Shown here: positions 9,276-17,543 of the stretch, piece by piece
Layout: every line of letters starts with the position of its first letter
Numbering within the stretch: position 1 is the stretch's first letter
Assembly (NCBI RefSeq): GCF_023228165.1
Contig: NZ_JALOBS010000006.1
Location: 1-64,000, forward strand
Direction of reading: 5' to 3'
DNA from: Methylomonas sp.
Lineage (GTDB): Bacteria; Pseudomonadota; Gammaproteobacteria; Methylococcales; Methylomonadaceae
DNA: 64,000 nucleotides
Translations under genes and position numbers: made by a program
Notes under the pieces: generated by a model
What the model was told of the DNA's origin: nothing
What the model saw: the letters and a program-made list of their open reading frames with translations, nothing else
Databases searched by the model: none

Positions 9276-9335
9276 GCTAAAACATCCATTTTGAAATGGG
9301 TACTCAATAACAACACTTAAGTTCGGGAGCATCAC

Positions 9336-9800
9336 ATGGGATTATTTGATTTTGTAAAAGACATTGGCCATAAATTATTTAGCAGCGATGCCGATGCCGC
9401 GGAAAAAATTACCGCACATATTCTTGCCAACAATCCTGGCATTGAAAATCTGAACATTATTTATAAAGATGGCCAAGCCACTGTAATCGGCAGCACTCAA
9501 AGCGCGGAAGCTGCACAAAAAGCAGTTTTGATGGCCGGCAATATTAAAGGCGTTAGCGAAGTAATCGCCAAAATAGACATCGTCGACGACGGCGGTACGG
9601 GTGTCGATACCACTACCGCATTAGAACCGCAAAACGTGGAATATTACCTGATTCAAAGCGGCGATTCGTTATCCAAAATCGCCAAAAAATATTATGGCAA
9701 CGGCAACGACTACCCTAAGATATTCGAAGCCAACCGGGAAGTCATTAAGGACCCCAACTTAATCTTTCCAGGTCAAAAAATTAGAATTCCACTACCTTAA
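9336..9800 (+). CDS. kbp: BON-LysM protein, Kbp/YgaU-like potassium-binding protein
   Basis: A 154-residue protein with the domain order of E. coli Kbp (YgaU): an N-terminal MGLFDFVKDIG segment, a BON domain (about residues 25-90, with KDGQATVIGST and VSEVIAKID), then a LysM domain (about 105-153, YLIQSGDSLSKIAKKYYG to FPGQKIRIP). Kbp is a cytoplasmic potassium sensor needed for growth at high external potassium. There is no signal peptide here, in agreement with that location. A GGGAG ribosome binding site precedes the ATG. Confidence 0.88.
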   Translation: MGLFDFVKDIGHKLFSSDADAAEKITAHILANNPGIENLNIIYKDGQATVIGSTQSAEAAQKAVLMAGNIKGVSEVIAKIDIVDDGGTGVDTTTALEPQNVEYYLIQSGDSLSKIAKKYYGNGNDYPKIFEANREVIKDPNLIFPGQKIRIPLP

Positions 9801-9818
9801 TTTCTGCTTTACTGAATC

Positions 9819-9859
9819 GGTTTGAAATGACGCATCATCCTGACCCGTCATTTCAAACC
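9819..9859. terminator. Strong 14-bp hairpin after the Kbp-like gene
   Basis: GGTTTGAAATGACG (9819-9832) pairs perfectly with CGTCATTTCAAACC (9846-9859) across a 13-base loop, followed by AAAATAA. It lies between the convergent Kbp-like gene and the last gene of the polysaccharide operon. It probably ends or protects both transcripts, although neither side has a long T-run. Confidence 0.6.
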
Positions 9860-9901
9860 AAAATAACTGCGGCAAACTAAGCTCAAGTTTAATAGCCTGC
9901 C

Positions 9902-10864
9902 TCAATCGGACAGCCCCCCCCCTGGAGCAACTGCAAAAGTTTGTCTGGATTGTTCCAACCAGTAGGCCTTATGCATGCTGAAACAGCGCTTTATCACTAA
10001 TGGCAGGCATCTGTGCGAAGTGCCCAGTTTGTAGCCCAGCCATTTCAGACCGGTTCTCAGCCATGCCGATGGAACCAGACTGGGAGCGTACTTCAACAAG
10101 TAAAACAATTCCGAGCGGATATACCTCAAGCCTTCGCCGGTAGCGCCGCCAAAATCCCGCTGCAGCCAAGCGGTTTGGGAGTGAAAAACGCCGATATCGA
10201 AATAGCGCTTAAATTCTTCCGCGAAACCGTAATTGTGCGAATGAAACACTTGCGCATCCGCACAATAGGCAATTTTCCAGCCCGCCTGCACCATTTTCCC
10301 TACCACATAAGTATCTTCGTTCATGATGGTGTGAACAGGAAAGCCGCCTACTTGCATCAAGGCACTGAGGCGATAGGCGGCGAACGAATTGGACGTGAAC
10401 ACGGTTTTAATCCCGAACCGGTCGCGGTCCTCCCATCCGCGTAACCGGCTGGCGGCGGGATAATTGAATAAGCGGGCATGCGCGGCTATCGGCCCGGCAT
10501 TTTTATGCGGCAATTGCCGGCCATAGGCCGTCGCCACCCACGGGTTTTCGAAAACCGCCAACAGCTGTTCGATGGCGGTTGAGTCCGCCAAGATCGCATC
10601 CTGAGTCAGAAAGACGATAATCTGCATAGCCGACAAATGTTCGACACCTGCTTGCCGGGTGCCGCCATGATTAAACTGATTTTTGGTAATAATCTTGATT
10701 TCAAAGCCGTAATCGTATGCCGATTGGACGGTTTCGTCGCTGGAGGACGAATCTATCAATAGTAATCTATCCGGTTGGCGGGTCTGTTGCGCCAAGGCCT
10801 CCAGCCAAGCCTGCCAGCCGGGGCCGGCATTTAAAGTGGGGACTATCAACCCTACTTTAATCAT
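9902..10864 (-). CDS. Glycosyltransferase family 2, rhamnosyltransferase-like
   Basis: A 320-residue GT-A fold glycosyltransferase, probably adding one sugar of the exopolysaccharide repeat on the cytosolic face of the membrane. The N-terminus IKVGLIVPTLNAG and LLIDSSSSDET are the nucleotide-sugar binding strand. The usual DXD is represented by FLTQDA (residues 85-90), as in many rhamnosyltransferases, and a later MNEDTYV is the acceptor-side motif. It is the last gene of the operon and overlaps the previous one by four bases. A run of nine G on the coding strand (9914-9922) lies four codons before the stop, so slippage would change the C-terminus. Confidence 0.85.
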   Translation of the reverse strand: MIKVGLIVPTLNAGPGWQAWLEALAQQTRQPDRLLLIDSSSSDETVQSAYDYGFEIKIITKNQFNHGGTRQAGVEHLSAMQIIVFLTQDAILADSTAIEQLLAVFENPWVATAYGRQLPHKNAGPIAAHARLFNYPAASRLRGWEDRDRFGIKTVFTSNSFAAYRLSALMQVGGFPVHTIMNEDTYVVGKMVQAGWKIAYCADAQVFHSHNYGFAEEFKRYFDIGVFHSQTAWLQRDFGGATGEGLRYIRSELFYLLKYAPSLVPSAWLRTGLKWLGYKLGTSHRCLPLVIKRCFSMHKAYWLEQSRQTFAVAPGGGLSD

Positions 10865-12063
10865 AAAACCCCGTCTTTGCTGATTTGGGTCTCGGTTTTA
10901 GCGGCCGGTTTCTGCTTGCTCAGCACTTGCCAAACCCGCTCTCCCAGTCTGACCGGATTTAATTGTTGTTCCACATAGCTACGTCCGCTTTTCGACATGG
11001 TTTGCCATTGACTAGCATCCAGGGCTTGAGCCGATTGCAACGCCTCGCAGACGGAACCTTCGTTCCGCTCAAACACGAACCCTGCCCCCATCGATTCTAA
11101 ATGATCCCAGGCCAAGCCTTTAGCGACCATAACCGGCCGACCGGCCGCCATGGCTTCCGCCACCACATTGCCGAAATTCTCCCGCATGCCGCCGGCCTGT
11201 TCCAAACCGGATGGCAACACTAGAAAATGGCTTTCCGCTAACAACTGCAGGACTTCGTGGCGCGGCAAATAACCCCGGTAGGTTATGCCGCCATCGGCCT
11301 GGGCCAGTAATGCTTGAAATGCCTGAAAGTATTGGCCGTCCACACTGCGACCCGCCACCACCAAGCGATCGTTGGGCCGGCGAACTTTTAACCAGGCCCG
11401 AATAAAGGCATTGATACCTTTTTCCTGTTGCACATGGCCTAAAAAACACAGTTGCATGCCCTGGTCCGGCGGATAAGCGGCAAGCTCGATATCGCGCGCA
11501 TCGATGCCGTTCGGTACCAATAAAATACGCGCATGTTCGCCCAATACCTCACGCACGCCGGCGGCTTCCGTGTCGCTGGTGCAATGCACGGCAATGGCCC
11601 GGCGCAAGGTTGGGAAGGTCAACAACTTGTAAAACCACCACTTATGCGGTTTGCGTTGGCGGATCAAATCCACATGCTCCGGCATCAAGCCACCATGCAC
11701 CGCCACCATGAACGGTTTGCGCAACACACTGCAAAACAGCGCCGCCAAAGTAACCGGCCAGGTGGCGATACCGTGGATATACACCACCGGCGCCCGCAGA
11801 CATAAATTGAGAATTTCAGGTAGCGCCGCCAAGCCGAAGCCCCAGCGTCTGAACCCATAACAACGATATAGCCTGACATCGACGTTAGCGCCGACATCCA
11901 CGTCTTCGGGCTTTAACCGGCCGTCTATCGATTCGTCCGCGGCGACCAGCGCCAGCTTGTGGCCGCTTTCCGCCCAGGCCTTGGTTAACACCCCGCACGT
12001 CACGGACACCCCGCCATAGCCCTTGGCCGGCGGCACGTGAGTGGTAACAATCCCTACTTGCAT
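10861..12063 (-). CDS. Glycosyltransferase family 4
   Basis: A GT-B fold retaining glycosyltransferase of about 400 residues. The N-terminal acceptor domain begins MQVGIVTTHVPPAKGYGG, a typical glycine-rich GT4 start. The C-terminal donor domain contains LCFLGHVQQEKGI and the E-x7-E motif in RENFGNVVAEAMAAGRPV. I place the start at 12063, where AGGAG lies nine bases upstream, rather than at 12105, which adds unrelated residues. It presumably extends the lipid-linked oligosaccharide of this operon. A palindromic repeat separates it from the next gene upstream. Confidence 0.88.
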   Translation of the reverse strand: MQVGIVTTHVPPAKGYGGVSVTCGVLTKAWAESGHKLALVAADESIDGRLKPEDVDVGANVDVRLYRCYGFRRWGFGLAALPEILNLCLRAPVVYIHGIATWPVTLAALFCSVLRKPFMVAVHGGLMPEHVDLIRQRKPHKWWFYKLLTFPTLRRAIAVHCTSDTEAAGVREVLGEHARILLVPNGIDARDIELAAYPPDQGMQLCFLGHVQQEKGINAFIRAWLKVRRPNDRLVVAGRSVDGQYFQAFQALLAQADGGITYRGYLPRHEVLQLLAESHFLVLPSGLEQAGGMRENFGNVVAEAMAAGRPVMVAKGLAWDHLESMGAGFVFERNEGSVCEALQSAQALDASQWQTMSKSGRSYVEQQLNPVRLGERVWQVLSKQKPAAKTETQISKDGVL

Positions 12064-12118
12064 ATTTGTTCTCCTGCCTTGATTCGTGAATTTTTTTTCA
12101 AACACCTAATGGGTTGCC

Positions 12119-12198
12119 GCACCCCTCTTTGGCAAACAGGGGTTGGGGGGAGATGTTTAAATAAATCCCCCTCTATCCCCTTATGCCAAAGGGGGAAG
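12119..12198. repeat. Large imperfect inverted repeat inside the polysaccharide operon
   Basis: The left arm (about 12119-12154, core CCCCTCTTTGGCAAACAGGG) and the right arm (about 12164-12198, core CCCCTTATGCCAAAGGGGGA) are imperfect complements of each other, each about 35 bases, around a loop of about ten AT-rich bases. Dispersed palindromes of this CCCC-TTTGGC-AAAGGGG type are common in intergenic DNA of several bacteria. The element sits in the only long gap (210 bases) of the operon and could attenuate or process the transcript between the two glycosyltransferase genes. Confidence 0.7.
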
Positions 12199-12273
12199 TT
12201 ATTTATCTTAGGTTCAAGGCTTAAGACCCAGGAAAAAAAGCACGCCGTCCTGTCATACCTTGACACCTGAACC

Positions 12274-13149
12274 CTAAACCTTGAAATTTGCGCCGCCTCT
12301 TCCATATGCGAAAAACCCGCGCCAGATGCCGACCAGGTTATAAAACGAATAAGCCAGTTTGGCGGGGTTAAAAGTCAGCACCGCCAGTAGCATTTTCAAC
12401 ACCGGTGCCACCAGCATCTTGCGCAGGATGTAATACGCGATGAACAGGTCGTGTTGGTTGGCGAATTTGCGGATATAAGCGCCGATACCGGTGGAGTACT
12501 TCAACATACGGGCCGTGCCCAGGCTGTAATGGTCTTTATTGGCGTGATAAATTTTGATATTCGGCGTATAGAAAGCCTGATTGCCGGACCGTAACAAGCG
12601 GTACAACAATTCAAAGCCTTCGGCGCCGGAATATTTGGAGCCAATCCCGAAATCGTGATCCAGATAAAATTGTCGGCGATCGACTCTATCCATGGCAAAA
12701 AACTGGGTAAATTCCACTCCCATCATATTCAGCCGCGAAAAATAGCGGGCCTTGCGGCTGTTGACGCCTATGCTGAAACGGGTGTCGGAAAAATCGTAGG
12801 AGCCCACCACCAGAATCGCCAGTTTTTTACGCGTTTCAAATTCCGCAACCACGTGTTCCAGTACGTTTTTGTCATAGACGCAGTCGTCATCCGGAAAGGC
12901 GATAATGCGGCCCTGCGCCAATCCTATCCCGTAGTCCCTGGCCTTGGCGTTACCGGTAAAGTCCACCTTCAGATGTTTGATATCCAGGCATTGCTTGAAA
13001 CCCGCCAAAATATTGTCGATCTTGCCGTCCCGGTTTTGATCGATAACGATTAATTCGAAATCCTGATAGGTCTGAAAAATCAGGGATTTCAACAAATCCA
13101 ATAATTCCAGATCCCGGCCCAACGTGGCCAATACCAATGAAATTTTCAT
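12274..13149 (-). CDS. Glycosyltransferase family 2
   Basis: A 291-residue GT-A glycosyltransferase. It opens with MKISLVLATLGRDLELLDLL, has LIVIDQNRDG in the nucleotide-binding region, NAKARDYGIGLAQG, and an acidic metal-binding motif FPDDDC (D87-D89). A hydrophobic C-terminal region (about residues 235-280) suggests membrane association. It overlaps the upstream gene by four bases. The substrate cannot be read from sequence; it probably adds a sugar to the repeat unit. Confidence 0.85.
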   Translation of the reverse strand: MKISLVLATLGRDLELLDLLKSLIFQTYQDFELIVIDQNRDGKIDNILAGFKQCLDIKHLKVDFTGNAKARDYGIGLAQGRIIAFPDDDCVYDKNVLEHVVAEFETRKKLAILVVGSYDFSDTRFSIGVNSRKARYFSRLNMMGVEFTQFFAMDRVDRRQFYLDHDFGIGSKYSGAEGFELLYRLLRSGNQAFYTPNIKIYHANKDHYSLGTARMLKYSTGIGAYIRKFANQHDLFIAYYILRKMLVAPVLKMLLAVLTFNPAKLAYSFYNLVGIWRGFFAYGRGGANFKV

Positions 13150-13937
13150 GCGTGTCCCCTCGCCTGCCGGGCGGCTTTAGCCTGCAGATAAATAGTGGCT
13201 TCGTACCAAGTAAACATCAACGCAAACTCCAGACCAGCCCTGCCGTCCAGAAATCCGGCCCGAAACAGGTAGTGATATAAAAAGCGCGCCAGTACCCGCA
13301 GCCAGGAGCGCCCAAGCAACACGCTCAAGCGGCCACGCGTGGTTATCACCGCGCCGGCGGTAGGTTTGAGCTGCACTTCCTGCGCGGCTTTATTGACATG
13401 TTTATGCATCCATTCGATGATCTCGCCATGGTAGAAGTAATGCAGATAAGGCGTTTTGCCATAGGCTAGCCGGCAACCGTCGAGCACCGCTTCACCGTGG
13501 CCGGTATGGTTGCGCACAAAGCGGGTGGTTTCCCGCCGGACCAGACGCGGATGATAAATCGGATAACCCGGCGCGTGATTCAGGCGTTTTTCGCGCAGGT
13601 ACAAAATCGACGGCACCATCAACACATCGATGTTTTCCAGCTTTAGAGCACCGCTATCGAATTGCCGGTAAAAATCGTCGGGATAGATTTCGTCGGCATC
13701 CACGAACAAGATCCAGGCGGTTTGTATATCGCATTGATACATGGCGAAATTGCGCTGCTCGGCGAAACCAGGCCAGGGATTGCTATAAATCTTGCAGCCG
13801 TGTTGTTGGGCGATAGCCAGCGTAGTGTCGCTACTGCCCGAATCGACAATGACAATCGGGTACCGGTCCGGAATCGCCGCCAGACAGCGCGGCAAATTCC
13901 CGGCTTCGTTATGAGTCAAAATCACCACCGTCAACAT
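13146..13937 (-). CDS. Glycosyltransferase family 2, WaaE/KdtX-like
   Basis: A 263-residue inverting GT2 of the type related to lipopolysaccharide core beta-glucosyltransferases. Visible motifs are VVILTHNEAGNLPRCL, IVIVDSGSSDTT, NPWPGFAEQRNFA and the metal-binding LFVDADE (D80, D82). The conserved RLVRRE and GHGEAV segments further along are typical of this subgroup. It overlaps the next gene by four bases and probably acts in the same repeat-unit assembly. Confidence 0.87.
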   Translation of the reverse strand: MLTVVILTHNEAGNLPRCLAAIPDRYPIVIVDSGSSDTTLAIAQQHGCKIYSNPWPGFAEQRNFAMYQCDIQTAWILFVDADEIYPDDFYRQFDSGALKLENIDVLMVPSILYLREKRLNHAPGYPIYHPRLVRRETTRFVRNHTGHGEAVLDGCRLAYGKTPYLHYFYHGEIIEWMHKHVNKAAQEVQLKPTAGAVITTRGRLSVLLGRSWLRVLARFLYHYLFRAGFLDGRAGLEFALMFTWYEATIYLQAKAARQARGHA

Positions 13938-13980
13938 AGGCCCTTTTTGTCCTTGGCCGGATTTTCACGGCTTTGCGTTT

Positions 13981-14928
13981 TCATGCTGTTTTAACCGCGT
14001 ATACATTGATATAAATCCCCAGCCCCAGTCTATTCATCAAGCCAGTAAAAGGCCTTTGTATGCGCTTGACCAAGCCATCCATCAGCGCGGCCTGCCGGCC
14101 GGATAGCTTCAAGCGTTTCGATAGGGCATTGGGCGGAATGCGAGTTACCTGTTCGACTTTGATAATCTGCAAGCCGTGCCGCGATAACAACTGCCGCAAA
14201 CCTTTCTCGGTAAAATAATTGACGTGCTCCGGCACCCATAAACAGGCGTTATCCCGAGTACCCAACAGCTTGACCAAAAACGAATTGAAATTTGGCACCG
14301 CGCAGGCGTAAACACCGCCGTTGACCAACAAACCCGCCACTTTTTTGACGGCCCTATCCGGCTCCAAGAGATGCTCCAATACCTGGGACATCACCGCCAC
14401 CCCAAATGGTTGTTCGGTTTGATATTGTTCGAACATCATCTGCAGCGGTTCTTCGCCGTTCATGGCTTTGAATACCCGGTTTTCGTATTGCCCCGGATTA
14501 ATACTAACCGTGTCATAGCCTTTGACGCGCAAGGCCCGGGTATAAAATCCGAATCCGGAGCCCACATCCAGCGCCCGTTGATTACCCGATAAATTCAACT
14601 TATCGGCCATCTGACTGACCCGTTCGGCATCGATGCTGCAATTGGGAAACTCGGCCTCTCTGCCCAGCACATCGGCCAAACTAATAGGCTGCGTCAAAGC
14701 CTGTCCGGAATATTGATAAATGGTATGCAACCACTGCGGATGCGGCGGTTGGTTCAAAAAACCGGTGCCGCAGCTCTTGCAACGATAAATTAGAAATACC
14801 TGCTCCGTGTTACCCTGGGTGTACTGATAATTCTTATGCCGCCAGTACCGGATATTCTCGCCGGCACAACTGACACAGCGGTGTAATATCTGTCCGTAAC
14901 TGCCTGAAAGGGTGGGTGCATATGTCAT
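13981..14928 (-). CDS. Class I SAM-dependent methyltransferase with zinc-ribbon start
   Basis: A 315-residue methyltransferase within the polysaccharide operon. The N-terminus has two CxxC pairs (C18/C21 and C50/C53) that would form a zinc ribbon, as in many sugar C- or O-methyltransferases of polysaccharide clusters. SAM-binding motif I is ALDVGSGFGFYT (residues 119-130), followed by SQVLEHLLEPD and a Methyltransf_23-like core. It probably methylates a sugar residue or the nascent chain; the position cannot be told. ATG follows a moderate ribosome binding site 14 bases after the flippase gene. Confidence 0.82.
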   Translation of the reverse strand: MTYAPTLSGSYGQILHRCVSCAGENIRYWRHKNYQYTQGNTEQVFLIYRCKSCGTGFLNQPPHPQWLHTIYQYSGQALTQPISLADVLGREAEFPNCSIDAERVSQMADKLNLSGNQRALDVGSGFGFYTRALRVKGYDTVSINPGQYENRVFKAMNGEEPLQMMFEQYQTEQPFGVAVMSQVLEHLLEPDRAVKKVAGLLVNGGVYACAVPNFNSFLVKLLGTRDNACLWVPEHVNYFTEKGLRQLLSRHGLQIIKVEQVTRIPPNALSKRLKLSGRQAALMDGLVKRIQRPFTGLMNRLGLGIYINVYAVKTA

Positions 14929-14942
14929 AGTTTTCTCTTTAA

Positions 14943-16280
14943 TCAGCTATTGATAACCGGCGAGGGATTTAAGTCGACCGACAGAGTGTCGATTTCGGCA
15001 AAATGAATATCCTTGGGCTCGCGCCAGGGTTTGGCCAATAGCGCCAGCACCAGGGCTTCGATGCCGAAATAAACCGGATTGGCGATGGCGGCGCCCGGCA
15101 AGCCGTAAACCGCCACCAACAGGGGCAGACTGATGACCGCCGCGATGGCGCCGCAAAGCCGGCCTTTCAGTACCGCCCGGGTGTTTTTTTTAGCCAGCAA
15201 AGGTTGCGCGAGAGCGGTTCCCAGCGCATGCAAGGCCGACCCCATGGCGATGGCCGGCATCAAGCCCACGGCCGCGTGGTAAGTCTGGGCCAGTAATAAT
15301 TCGGCCACCCAGTCTTTGCACATCATCACCAAGCCGGTGCCTATGACGCCCAACCCCGTTACCGCGGTTAACCAGACCTTCAGTATCGAGAAAGCTTCAC
15401 GGCCGTTGCCTGCCGCAAACGCTTGAAAATAGGCCGGTTGAAACGTACGCAGCAATACCATGGCACTGCGGTTAAAGGCTTCGTTAATAATGGTGTAACT
15501 GGCGGCGTACAAACCCACTTCCGCGGCGCTCAGAAAATAGCCGATCACATAACGGTCGCCTACACCGTTCACCCAAAAGATGAACTCCATGGGGATCAAG
15601 GGCAAGGCATACACCCAGATATTACCTCGAAGCCGAGCGAATAAACGCGGCTGACTACCTGAATGACTCTCCGAATCGGCACCGTGCACGATGCTCCACA
15701 CCGTATTGGAAACCACGCTGGCAAAAATATAGCCCAGTAAAATAGCGCCCGGATTAGGCCCGGCCCAATACACCAACCCTATCGCCACTAACGGCCGCAA
15801 CAAACTGTCACTGGTTTGCCAGAAGCTGGCGCCGCGTTGTCTGCGTTCGCCTATCAACAACTGTATGCCCAATTCCCGCCGCACGGTGACGGCCAATAAC
15901 AAGCCCGTCAAAACGTACAGGCCAATTTCGCTATCATTGACATAACAGTACACGCTGCCACCCAGCATTAGAACCGCTATGGCCAGGGCCGTGGAACGTG
16001 CCGTCAAGCCGAACACCGCCTGATGCAAGGCGGCGCGTTGCTGCTGATTGCGGCATTCCGGCAGCATGCGCATGCCGGCGCAAATAAACGGATAGGAAAA
16101 CACCGCAACGCCCAAGGCCACAAAACCGCTGAGCAAGGCCACTTGACCGAAAATATCGGGAGAAACCAACTCGGTCAGCATGCGGGTGCCCGCCAGCAGT
16201 GCCACCGCGGAAACCAATTGCCCGGCCAAGGCCCAGAAGGCATCCCCCAGCAAACGTTGTTGTTTTAATACTCTCAACAT
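14943..16280 (-). CDS. Polysaccharide flippase, Wzx/MATE-like
   Basis: An integral membrane protein of about 445 residues with some twelve hydrophobic segments, in the oligosaccharide flippase superfamily. It would move the undecaprenyl-linked repeat unit from the inner to the outer face of the cytoplasmic membrane. The N-terminal segment LAGQLVSAVALLAGTRMLTE resembles Wzx helix 1, and the long linker EFIFWVNGVGDRYVIGYFLS is typical. The start at 16280 is preferred over 16325 because AAGG lies upstream and it avoids overlap with the polymerase gene. It lies between the polymerase and methyltransferase genes, as expected in a Wzy-dependent locus. Confidence 0.82.
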   Translation of the reverse strand: MLRVLKQQRLLGDAFWALAGQLVSAVALLAGTRMLTELVSPDIFGQVALLSGFVALGVAVFSYPFICAGMRMLPECRNQQQRAALHQAVFGLTARSTALAIAVLMLGGSVYCYVNDSEIGLYVLTGLLLAVTVRRELGIQLLIGERRQRGASFWQTSDSLLRPLVAIGLVYWAGPNPGAILLGYIFASVVSNTVWSIVHGADSESHSGSQPRLFARLRGNIWVYALPLIPMEFIFWVNGVGDRYVIGYFLSAAEVGLYAASYTIINEAFNRSAMVLLRTFQPAYFQAFAAGNGREAFSILKVWLTAVTGLGVIGTGLVMMCKDWVAELLLAQTYHAAVGLMPAIAMGSALHALGTALAQPLLAKKNTRAVLKGRLCGAIAAVISLPLLVAVYGLPGAAIANPVYFGIEALVLALLAKPWREPKDIHFAEIDTLSVDLNPSPVINS

Positions 16281-16290
16281 AGTCCCAACC

Positions 16291-17541
16291 TTACGACCAT
16301 CGTTGCCGATATAGCGGCGCGGCAAGCGTGTGCGGTATCGGCGACGCTACGGCAGGCTTGCGGTTGGCGCCGATTACCAAGCCCCATAAAAACATCAACA
16401 GGGCGTTTTGCGGGAAATATTCCCACATATTGAAGGTTAAACCAGCCACGAAAATAAACATCATTACCAGACCTTTATGGGCGTGGACGGACATCCTTGT
16501 CGACATCCACATAAACAGGAGATATGCCAACAACCCCAGCAAACCGTAACCATTCAGTAAAAATAAATACAAACTGTCCGAATCGAATTGCCCCTGAAAA
16601 TGCTCGGCGCCGAACAAAACGTTAATAGTGTTGGAGCTCAACCCCAGCCCCCAGCCGAACAATAAATCAATCGGATCGTGCACATAATCGGCAAACACCC
16701 GCTGCCACAGATCGATACGGCCGTCCTGAGTCGGGTCGGCATCATCCCGACCGCTCAGCATCGGGCTGGAGGCCAGCAATAAAGCCGCTACCGCCAACAT
16801 CGGCGCAGGCATGATCAGAGCCCAGCGATCGCGAGGCCGCAACGCGGCATACATCTGAAAAAACACCACCAGCAGCGAACTGATAAAAGCCGTGCGCGAA
16901 CCGCTCAACAAGGCCAAAAACACGCTAACAGCCAACCAGTTGCGCATGCCGGGCACTACCGCGAACACCAGCGCGCAAGTCGCCATGGTCGCGCCGAACA
17001 AATTAGGACTGACGAAGGTACCGAACGGCCGACCGCCACCGAGAAACGACACCCCGAACAACGGCGGCGCCCACAAGGCCTGGGCAATCGCCAGCACCAA
17101 CTGCAACACCATGAAATAACGCAGATAATGCGCGAATCTGATCAATACATAATCGCCCGCCCCTAGGCGGCTGACGGCAAAACCGATCAAGGCCACCGGC
17201 AAATATTCGAATACCCGCATCCCTGCCATCGGCACCACCAACGGTAAATCCAGATACAAGGCATAAGCCACTTCCAAGAGTACATAGCTGGTAATAACGG
17301 CCAGAAACGCCAGGATAGAACCGGCAAATACCCCCCGCCGCAAGCGGGGTTCCAAAAACATATACATAATCAATACCAGCAGCATGGCTTCCCGCAGGAT
17401 GCGCAAGCCGAAATCCTGCTGGCCGTAGACTTCCTTGACGCCCATCCAGGCCGACTCCACTTGCGGCAGCGCGGCGACAGTAGAGGCGCACACCAACGCA
17501 AACAACAATACCGGCAGGTCTTTTTCCAGACGTATCCGCAT
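16291..17541 (-). CDS. O-antigen polymerase/ligase (Wzy-like) membrane protein
   Basis: A 416-residue protein with about eleven to twelve membrane helices and a large periplasmic loop (about residues 265-340). The segment GRPFGTFVSPNLFGATMATC and the following GSRTAFISSLLV match the Wzy_C (O-antigen ligase) signature with its conserved arginine. It would polymerise repeat units on the periplasmic face. It starts two bases after the co-polymerase gene stop, so translation is likely coupled. Confidence 0.8.
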   Translation of the reverse strand: MRIRLEKDLPVLLFALVCASTVAALPQVESAWMGVKEVYGQQDFGLRILREAMLLVLIMYMFLEPRLRRGVFAGSILAFLAVITSYVLLEVAYALYLDLPLVVPMAGMRVFEYLPVALIGFAVSRLGAGDYVLIRFAHYLRYFMVLQLVLAIAQALWAPPLFGVSFLGGGRPFGTFVSPNLFGATMATCALVFAVVPGMRNWLAVSVFLALLSGSRTAFISSLLVVFFQMYAALRPRDRWALIMPAPMLAVAALLLASSPMLSGRDDADPTQDGRIDLWQRVFADYVHDPIDLLFGWGLGLSSNTINVLFGAEHFQGQFDSDSLYLFLLNGYGLLGLLAYLLFMWMSTRMSVHAHKGLVMMFIFVAGLTFNMWEYFPQNALLMFLWGLVIGANRKPAVASPIPHTLAAPLYRQRWS

Positions 17542-17543
17542 GC

